Position numbers and translations under genes: made by a program. The notes beneath the pieces are model-generated. The model was not told the origin of the DNA, made no database searches, and saw only the letters and a program-made list of their open reading frames with translations. Positions 58,234-64,000 of a stretch of DNA of 64,000 nt are shown here, in pieces (the stretch's first letter is position 1; the number at the start of each line of letters is the position of its first letter). The DNA is taken from the NCBI GenBank assembly GCA_049324835.1, contig JBMOMT010000010.1:94643-158642 (forward strand). Reading direction: 5' to 3'. The DNA is from JBMOMT01 sp049324835. GTDB lineage: Bacteria; Chloroflexota; Anaerolineae; CAYNKW01.

Positions 58234-59715
58234 TCAGCCGTCCAACACGCTGGTGCTGACCAGATTCTCATCCAGTTGGGCGTTTTCCAAAAGCGGCGCG
58301 TGTTTGGCCCACAGGCCCACCGCCCGCTCTGGCTGCTGGCCCGTGAAATGGCTGCCACAGCGCGGGCAAACGTCGCAGGTCTGGCCCTTTTTGATGGCCT
58401 TGCCGGTCACCAATCGTCCCTGGGCGCGGTGCGGGCAGCGATGGCCGCTGAACTCGTTGACCAGATCGCACAGGCCATTGGTCAACGGATCAAAGACGGG
58501 CGGCTGCTTTTTGGGCACAGCCTTGGCCATGGCGGCCACCTTGCCGGTGTCCAACAGAGTGGCGATGCGAGCCTTGAGCGGCTGGCCTTTGGCCACCAGC
58601 GCCCAGAATTCCTGCCAGTGGGTATCTGTGCCGACAAAAATCTCGTCCAGGTTGTGGGGGTCCAGCAGCAGGTCGAAACGCTCCACATCGGGCACTTCTT
58701 CGCGCTGGTGCCAGGGCGCCAGGCCCTTGCGCAGGCCCTGGCTGACCCGCTCGGCTTCTGGCTGCCAGGCCTCGCGCTGGTCGGGCGTTACGAAGGTCAA
58801 AAGCTGCTGTGGCGAAAAGCTCAGGTGCACCCAGTAGAACCAGAGACGCAGCACCAGGTGATAATCGTCGGTGAAGCGCAAAAGCTCTGCCGAACAGAGA
58901 CGGTAATCGTGCAACGGCAGCGCCAGATCGCCGCCAAAATGGGCCAGCGGCCGGTCGCCCAGGACGACGTCTACCTGGCTGCTGTCCTGGCCGTTGGCCT
59001 GACGCCGGTAAACGATCTCGAGATCGGCCAGGAATCTGGCGGCTGTTTCATCCACGGGCACATAACTCACCTGACAGGCCGGCCACCAGCGAGAGACGTA
59101 GAGCGGCAGTTGGGCCGGGACGCCGTCCGCGCCTTTGAGGGTGAGGATGCTCGCGCCGGCGTCTGCATCCCAGCGCCAGTGAGCGCGCACCGGATTGGCG
59201 GCGCTGTCTGGCACGCTGAGGCAGACGCTGATTTCGCCGTAGACCTGGCCATCCTCACCGCTGGCCTGCACGGTGAGCGTTTTGTCGGTGGGGGTGTGGG
59301 CCAACGGATCGGCGGGCCGGTGGATGAGATGTAGATAGACGTAATAGGATTTGTCGTCGTCCAGGGGCAGGGGGACTTTGTTGATCTTGAAACGATCTTT
59401 GGTTTTGACACAAAAGCCCCGCTCGTCGCCCGCGCCCCAGGCCACCCACAGATCGGGCTCTTGCCCTGAGCCTGTCGAAGGGTCACCCTCGGCGGTGCCG
59501 TAGGCCTGCCAGAGCGCCGGGTCGTCCGACTGGGCGTTGGGCCGGGTGTAGCCCTTGGGATGGATCCAGATCGGCCCCAGGGCCGGTTTGTTGTTCTGGT
59601 TGCGCCGGATGCGCAGTTTCAGAACCTTGATGCCGAAAGGCTGGTAATCCACGCAGTGGTTATCGGTGGGGGTCTGCCGCTCAATGACTTGAATCTCGAC
59701 GTCGTCTCGCGCCAT
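58234..59715 (-). CDS. 493-aa protein of unknown function with C-terminal Cys cluster
   Basis: Frame from ATG 59715 behind GGAGGCAACG. The N-terminal half is rich in beta-strands (VKVLKLRIRRNQNN, SYYVYLHLIHRPADP, ISVCLSVPDSAANPVRAHW). The C-terminal half is more helical and ends in a Cys/His cluster, HRCPHRAQGR and CDVCPRCGSHF, that could be a zinc ribbon. I do not recognise the family. It sits antisense between the two KAP genes, its stop 3 bp from the CHAT gene's end and its start 93 bp from the second KAP start, so it probably belongs to the module. A repeat unit codes PSTGSGQ inside it. Confidence 0.7.
   Translation of the reverse strand: MARDDVEIQVIERQTPTDNHCVDYQPFGIKVLKLRIRRNQNNKPALGPIWIHPKGYTRPNAQSDDPALWQAYGTAEGDPSTGSGQEPDLWVAWGAGDERGFCVKTKDRFKINKVPLPLDDDKSYYVYLHLIHRPADPLAHTPTDKTLTVQASGEDGQVYGEISVCLSVPDSAANPVRAHWRWDADAGASILTLKGADGVPAQLPLYVSRWWPACQVSYVPVDETAARFLADLEIVYRRQANGQDSSQVDVVLGDRPLAHFGGDLALPLHDYRLCSAELLRFTDDYHLVLRLWFYWVHLSFSPQQLLTFVTPDQREAWQPEAERVSQGLRKGLAPWHQREEVPDVERFDLLLDPHNLDEIFVGTDTHWQEFWALVAKGQPLKARIATLLDTGKVAAMAKAVPKKQPPVFDPLTNGLCDLVNEFSGHRCPHRAQGRLVTGKAIKKGQTCDVCPRCGSHFTGQQPERAVGLWAKHAPLLENAQLDENLVSTSVLDG
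59464..59483. repeat. Short interspersed repeat within the unknown gene
   Basis: Contains CCCTGAGCCTGTCGAAGGGT, a sequence I recognise as a widespread short genomic repeat; here it is read in frame as part of DPSTGSGQ. Confidence 0.55.
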
Positions 59716-59766
59716 CGTTGCCTCCTGTCTGGGGAAATGGCCGTTCCGTAAAGACCGACGAGAGGC

Positions 59767-59795
59767 ATTATAGTATCGAAACAGGTTTTGAGCAA
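59767..59795 (-). promoter_or_regulatory. Possible promoter of the unknown gene
   Basis: Minus strand TTGCTC (59795-59790), 17-bp spacer, TATAAT (59772-59767). The -35 is weak; the -10 is perfect. Confidence 0.4.
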
Positions 59796-59808
59796 TCGGA
59801 GGTGAATC

Positions 59809-62634
59809 ATGGTCGAACCGCCTGTGCCCACACTCGCCGAACTGCCCGACTTGCCTGGGCCGCCTGTCGTGACGGTCACGCCGGCGAGCCGGCCCGCAGC
59901 CGCGCCTGCCGTTCTGCCCGATGTGCCCGCGGTCGAGGACAAGCTGAATTTCGGCCCCTATGCCCGGACGCTGCTCGATATCATTTTGAACCCCAACACC
60001 CAGACGCCGCTGACCATCGGCATTTTTGGCAGTTGGGGCAGCGGCAAAACCAGCCTGATGAAAATGATCGAGGCGGGTCTCCGGCGACCGCCGCGTGAGG
60101 AGTTGGTCACGCGGCAGACGTTTACCGTCTGGTTCAACGCCTGGCTCTACAGCAAAGAAGATACCCTGTGGCGGGCGCTGGTCATGCAGGTGTTGGGCGG
60201 CCTGCGGCGCATCCAGGACCTGGACGCAAAGGCGAGAGCCGAACTGAACCAGCTCACCGAGCAGCTTTACCGCGCTGTGGGGCCTTCGGAGCTGGGCACG
60301 CTGTCTATCGCTGCCGCCGAGCTGTTGAAAGAAGAGAACACCAACGCCGCTCAACTCACGCTGGCGCTGCAACATGGGCTGGACTTTTTGGAAAACATTG
60401 CCGCCGCCCGCCAGCAGAGTGAGGTGGCAGCGGCCAGGGCCCTGCGAGATCAGGTGCGGCGGGCCACGGCGCTCCTGGAGCAGGAGCGCATCGAATCGCT
60501 GGAGAGATTTCAAGAGCAGTTCCGCGAGCTGATCGAGCAATACGTGCAGTCGCGTGGTTTTTTGGTGGTCTTTGTCGATGACCTGGATCGCTGTTTGCCG
60601 GAAAAGGCGGTCGAGGTGCTGGAGGCCATCAAGCTGTTCCTCGACGTGCCGGGTTGCATTTTCATCCTGGGCATCGACCGCGACGTGATCGAGCGTGGCA
60701 TTCGCCTGCGCTACGGCGAGATGGGCGGCATCGGCGACTATGAGGGCATCCAGCTCAACGTGGACCGCGAAGCGGTGGAAAGGGGGGCCACCGAAGCGGC
60801 CAAATACCGTTACTTTTTGCAAGAGCTGTACGTCGACGCTGTCGATGTCATCGACGGCGAACGTTACCTGGAGAAAATCATCCAGATCCCCTTTGTTTTG
60901 CCGCCCATCAGCCCGCAGGCGATGGGCCGTTTTGTGGCCCAGCTCACGCCCGATCTGCCCGATCCTCGTTGTGGGTTGGTTTTTGTGCGTGGGCTGGAGC
61001 CCAACCCGCGCCAGGTCAAGCGGGCGTTGAACATTTTTGCCCTGCTGTGGGCGCTGGCGCAGAATTTGTCTACCCAGGTCTCGCCGGTTCGACTGGCCAA
61101 GCTGGTCGTTCTTCAGCAGCGGCACGGCGATCTGTACGAGCGGCTGCGTCAGGAGCCGTCGTTGCTCATTGCCTGGGAGCGCGCCTTTCGTGCACGCCAG
61201 GACAGGGAAGGGTACGCGCAGTGGTTGGGAGAGTCGGGCTCCGATTGGTATAGCGCTGATGAACTCAAATCGGCGGATGCGCCTTTTCCTGAAGAGCTGG
61301 AGGCCTACGACGAGCGCGAGGCTCTGGAATGGCTGCTCACCATGCATCCTTTGACCGGCGCCGATGCCGCGGAGGCCAATTTTGTGGACATGACGCCGGC
61401 AGAGGTGCACAATCTGGTCTTTCTGGCCTACACAGCCGAGAGTGGTCCGGAAATCAAGATGCAGGAGAGCTTTGTTTCGAGCCAGGTCAAGGCCATGGAA
61501 TCGACACCGCCAGAGATTATCCTGGAGGCGACCGGGCCTGTGCCACTGTACCAGTACATTCGGTTTTCCCAGGAGGAGATCAGTTACGTCGCCACGCAGG
61601 CGCTGGAACCGGTGACCAAACTATCGTTGAACATGCAGCGCAGCCCAGAGGTGCCAGATCACTTGATGCGGGGCGTGGTCGATGCCGGGCGTCGCCTGGC
61701 CGAGTGGCTGGGGCGGCAGGCCTCGCCTGAGGTGATGGACAGCCTGCGCAAAGAGGGGCGGATCGTGCAGATGCTGAACCCTTCTCGCGGCGCTCAGGTC
61801 TTGCTCGGCAGCGGCGACGACACCCAACTGGCGCGTCTGCCCTGGGAGATGGTCTTTGACGCCGACGAAGACCCGTCGTTCGAAAAGGTTTCGCTGAAAG
61901 GTTTTTGGGGCGGCCGGCACATCATCGAACGTCCCCTCGAGATGGGTCTCACCCGCAAGCGCGCTGCGCCCCCACCCACGGTATTGTCGTCTGAGGGCCG
62001 CACGCCGCGCGTCGATCTGGTTCTCGACTGGGGCATCGACGCCACGCACGTGCAGGGGCTGTTCTCCGAGCTGGAAGATACCTGGCCCATCGGGGTGATG
62101 ATGGCCGATGAACCGGAGGCCCTCCGCCGCAGCCTGCTGGAAGACCCCGCCGATGTCTATGTGGTCTATGGCCGGGGCTGGCAAGAGATCGGCGAGAGCG
62201 TCATCGGCATCGGCAAGGGCTATCCGCTCATGGTCAAAGAGTTACGCGAGTGGCAGTCGGCGCAGCGCAAGGGGCCGCTGGCGGAAAAGGTCGATCGATG
62301 GCGTCAGGGGGCGCGGCTCTTTTACTTTGCCCTGCAGGGTGATCCCACGCAAGAGATCGACTGGTCGGCCTGGCTGGCGGTGTTGCAGCCATTCGGCGCG
62401 GCCGGTATCATCGCGCCTCTGATCTATACCCCCGGCGAGTGGCCGCTGCGCCTGATGCGCCACTTTTTCCGCCGTTTCCTGGCCGGTGAGCCGGTGGGTG
62501 AATCGTTGCGTGATGCCCGGCTGGAGATCTACGAGGAGAGTGGCAACCCGCTGGGGTTGATCTGTGCCCACTTTGGCCTGCCGGAATTGCGGCTGGCGCG
62601 ATTGGACGACGACGACAACGGGGAGATCGATTGA
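59809..62634 (+). CDS. KAP-family P-loop NTPase with degenerate CHAT-like C-terminal domain
   Basis: Protein of 941 aa from ATG 59809 behind GGAGGTG. After a Pro/Val-rich leader (1-42), the KAP NTPase (about 45-520) has Walker A GIFGSWGSGKTSL (about 71-83), TVWFNAWLYSKED, Walker B FVDDLDRCLPEKAVEVLEAI (about 255), LGIDRDVIERGI and NPRQVKRALN. It is clearly a paralogue of the KAP at 53930. The C-terminal 360 aa follow a CHAT plan (LARLPWEMVFD, VYVVYGRGW, LFYFALQGDP, LMRHFFRRFLAGEPVGESL), but the catalytic His is Arg789 and the Cys is Gln843. It is therefore a pseudo-protease, perhaps a docking partner for the active CHAT protein. Confidence 0.85.
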   Translation: MVEPPVPTLAELPDLPGPPVVTVTPASRPAAAPAVLPDVPAVEDKLNFGPYARTLLDIILNPNTQTPLTIGIFGSWGSGKTSLMKMIEAGLRRPPREELVTRQTFTVWFNAWLYSKEDTLWRALVMQVLGGLRRIQDLDAKARAELNQLTEQLYRAVGPSELGTLSIAAAELLKEENTNAAQLTLALQHGLDFLENIAAARQQSEVAAARALRDQVRRATALLEQERIESLERFQEQFRELIEQYVQSRGFLVVFVDDLDRCLPEKAVEVLEAIKLFLDVPGCIFILGIDRDVIERGIRLRYGEMGGIGDYEGIQLNVDREAVERGATEAAKYRYFLQELYVDAVDVIDGERYLEKIIQIPFVLPPISPQAMGRFVAQLTPDLPDPRCGLVFVRGLEPNPRQVKRALNIFALLWALAQNLSTQVSPVRLAKLVVLQQRHGDLYERLRQEPSLLIAWERAFRARQDREGYAQWLGESGSDWYSADELKSADAPFPEELEAYDEREALEWLLTMHPLTGADAAEANFVDMTPAEVHNLVFLAYTAESGPEIKMQESFVSSQVKAMESTPPEIILEATGPVPLYQYIRFSQEEISYVATQALEPVTKLSLNMQRSPEVPDHLMRGVVDAGRRLAEWLGRQASPEVMDSLRKEGRIVQMLNPSRGAQVLLGSGDDTQLARLPWEMVFDADEDPSFEKVSLKGFWGGRHIIERPLEMGLTRKRAAPPPTVLSSEGRTPRVDLVLDWGIDATHVQGLFSELEDTWPIGVMMADEPEALRRSLLEDPADVYVVYGRGWQEIGESVIGIGKGYPLMVKELREWQSAQRKGPLAEKVDRWRQGARLFYFALQGDPTQEIDWSAWLAVLQPFGAAGIIAPLIYTPGEWPLRLMRHFFRRFLAGEPVGESLRDARLEIYEESGNPLGLICAHFGLPELRLARLDDDDNGEID

Positions 62635-62641
62635 GATCAAA

Positions 62642-62672
62642 ACCCTGCCGCAGGCCAGGCCTGCAGCAGGGT
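62642..62672. terminator. Hairpin between convergent KAP and phosphorylase genes
   Basis: Outer stem ACCCTGC / GCAGGGT and inner stem GCAGGC / GCCTGC, with one mismatch between. No T-run follows, so its strength as a terminator is uncertain. Confidence 0.5.
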
Positions 62673-62687
62673 GGGGGCAGCGAGCGC

Positions 62688-64000
62688 TCAGGCCCAGCGG
62701 ATCAGATGCATCTCGAAGGCATTGCTCAGGTCTGAGTGGCGCGGCAAGATGCGGATGGCATAACCGTACTGGCCACTCTTTTCACAGGGCACGACGCCGG
62801 AAAAGAGGTAACTGCCGCCGCCGTTGGGCTCGGCGTGGGTCATGGCCATCGCCCGGCCGTTGACGATCTGGCCGTTGTGGTCCACCTGACCATGAAAGAA
62901 CTCTACCCGCACATCGGCAGGCTTGAGCTCACCCAGGACGACCTCGGCCTGCACGCGCAATGAGTCGCCCACACTCAGCTCGGGTGGCAGATCGTCCTGG
63001 ATGCGCAGGATCTGGATCTTGTCCCATTGCTGGCGCAGACGGGCTTTCCAGTCGGCCAGGGCTTTTGCCGCGGCCATATTATCGGCCATCAGACGATGAT
63101 GGCGCTGCGAGGCGGGCATGTAGGCCTCTTCCATGTAGTGCAGCACCATGCGGTTGGTGTTGAACACCGGACAAACGGCGGTCATGGAGGCCTTCATGCG
63201 GGCGATCCAGCGGCGGGGCAGGCCATCGCGGCCGCGCTCGTAAAAAGCAGGCACCACCTCTTGCTCCAACAGATCGTACAACGCTCTCGATTCCACATCG
63301 TCCTGGTAATCGTTATCGGTATAGACCTCGCCGTGACCGATGGTCCAGCCGACCTCTGGGGTGTAGGCTTCGTCCCACCAGCCATCCAGGACGCTGAGGT
63401 TGATGGCGCCGTTGGCGGCAGCTTTCATGCCACTGGTGCCGCTGGCCTCGCGGGGGCGGCGTGGGTTGTTGAGCCACACGTCGACGCCTTGCAGCATGTA
63501 GCGGGCCAGGTTCATGTCATAGTTTTCCAAAAAGACAATGTGTTCGCGCAGTTCCTGGCGGCGGGCAGTGTGAATGATGTGACGGATCAACTCTTTGCCC
63601 TGGGTATCGCGCGGATGGGCTTTGCCGGCAAAGATAAACTGCACCGGGCGTCCCTGAACGTTGGCCAGGCGCACCAGTCGCTCGACATCACGAAAGATCA
63701 GCGTGGCCCGTTTATAAGTGGCGAACCGCCGGGCAAAACCGATGGTCAGCGCTTCCGGGTCTAGCACCTCGCTGGCCTGAGCGATCTCGGCGGGAGGAGC
63801 GCCTCGTTTCAGCAACTGCTCGCGCAGTCTGCGGCGGGCCACAGCCACCAGCCGCTCGCGCCGCCGTTCGTGGGTGCGCCACAGTTCACCATCTGGCACG
63901 GCATTGATGCCTTCCCAAATGGACTGATCCGCCGGTTCTTCGCGCCAGTGCGGCCCCAGATAACGGTCGTAAAGCTCGGCCATGTCGTGCGACACCCAGG
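62688..64000 (-). CDS. glgP: Alpha-glucan (glycogen) phosphorylase, partial
   Basis: C-terminal 437 or so residues of a GT35 phosphorylase; the 5' part lies beyond the right edge. It releases glucose-1-phosphate from alpha-glucans. IGFARRFATYKRATLIFRD, FIFAGKAHPRDTQGKELI and EASGTSGMKAAANGAINLSVLDGWWDEAY are diagnostic; the Lys of GTSGMKAA neighbours PLP in the catalytic site. The NPRRPREASGTSG form marks the bacterial subgroup that is distant from E. coli GlgP. The last 100 residues form an added beta-rich domain (LRVQAEVVLGELKPADVRVEFF). Confidence 0.93.
   Translation of the reverse strand, partial: WVSHDMAELYDRYLGPHWREEPADQSIWEGINAVPDGELWRTHERRRERLVAVARRRLREQLLKRGAPPAEIAQASEVLDPEALTIGFARRFATYKRATLIFRDVERLVRLANVQGRPVQFIFAGKAHPRDTQGKELIRHIIHTARRQELREHIVFLENYDMNLARYMLQGVDVWLNNPRRPREASGTSGMKAAANGAINLSVLDGWWDEAYTPEVGWTIGHGEVYTDNDYQDDVESRALYDLLEQEVVPAFYERGRDGLPRRWIARMKASMTAVCPVFNTNRMVLHYMEEAYMPASQRHHRLMADNMAAAKALADWKARLRQQWDKIQILRIQDDLPPELSVGDSLRVQAEVVLGELKPADVRVEFFHGQVDHNGQIVNGRAMAMTHAEPNGGGSYLFSGVVPCEKSGQYGYAIRILPRHSDLSNAFEMHLIRWA

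Noticed and set aside
59716..61410. Possible extension of the minus-strand unknown gene far into the second KAP gene (1058-codon open frame)
   Set aside because: The extra part is antisense to clear KAP motifs, has low-complexity shadow composition, and a good ribosome site sits at 59715.

Overview
The window looks like a chromosomal segment of an uncultured or little-studied bacterium with high G+C. The gene mix points to Chloroflexota (Anaerolineae/Caldilineae-like): proline/threonine linkers in secreted proteins, FecR, PA14 and golvesin-type surface proteins, KAP/CHAT/FGE-domain proteins, and an anaerobic-type heme pathway. This placement is inferred from gene content; no rRNA gene is present. 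Many intergenic regions carry near-consensus sigma-70 promoters (TTGACA / TATAAT). No tRNA, rRNA, CRISPR array or intact transposase was seen.

Layout. 1-5.1 kb: small-molecule kinase, galT (with a 148-bp MITE-like element inserted exactly at its stop codon), histidine phosphatase, thiI and a fuculose-type aldolase. 5.3-10.4 kb: arsR with an overlapping 47-aa Cys-rich microprotein, debris of an ABC exporter, then an intact heterodimeric ABC exporter. 10.7-22.4 kb: one long operon holding a MerR-type regulator, precorrin-2 dehydrogenase, hemA, a HemX/CcsA-like membrane protein, hemC, a cobA-hemD fusion, ahbC, hemB, ahbD, an ahbA-ahbB fusion and hemL. This is nearly the whole siroheme-dependent route from glutamyl-tRNA to heme. 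It is followed by a truncated ctaA-like gene and a xanthine-dehydrogenase fragment. 23.3-26.9 kb: PadR regulator and an iron/heme/cobalamin-type ABC importer. 27-32.3 kb: FecR protein, lipoprotein hydrolase, PA14/golvesin surface protein with a structured leader.

32.3-45 kb: two genes read through an in-frame TGA at the exact position of a catalytic cysteine, a membrane-anchored DsbA-like protein (U-x-x-C) and a peroxiredoxin-glutaredoxin fusion (TPV-U). Both are predicted selenoproteins. Between them lie an HD protein, arfB, an OmpR-type two-component system, mutL-mutS, an MFS transporter and a HAD hydrolase. 45.1-52.9 kb: a TetR-controlled drug-efflux operon (two ABC-2 permeases, two ATPases, two HlyD-type adaptors). 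52.9-53.7 kb: PspC and a receiver-less winged-helix regulator.

53.9-62.6 kb: a candidate conflict/signalling module. It consists of a KAP NTPase with an FGE-sulfatase-like domain, a translationally coupled SIR2-like/CHAT protease protein, a divergent 493-aa protein of unknown function, and a second KAP NTPase ending in a degenerate CHAT-like domain. The right edge holds a partial alpha-glucan phosphorylase.

The strongest items for follow-up are the two selenoproteins, the KAP-FGE/SIR2-CHAT/KAP-pseudoCHAT cluster, and the complete Ahb heme operon with fused siroheme decarboxylase.
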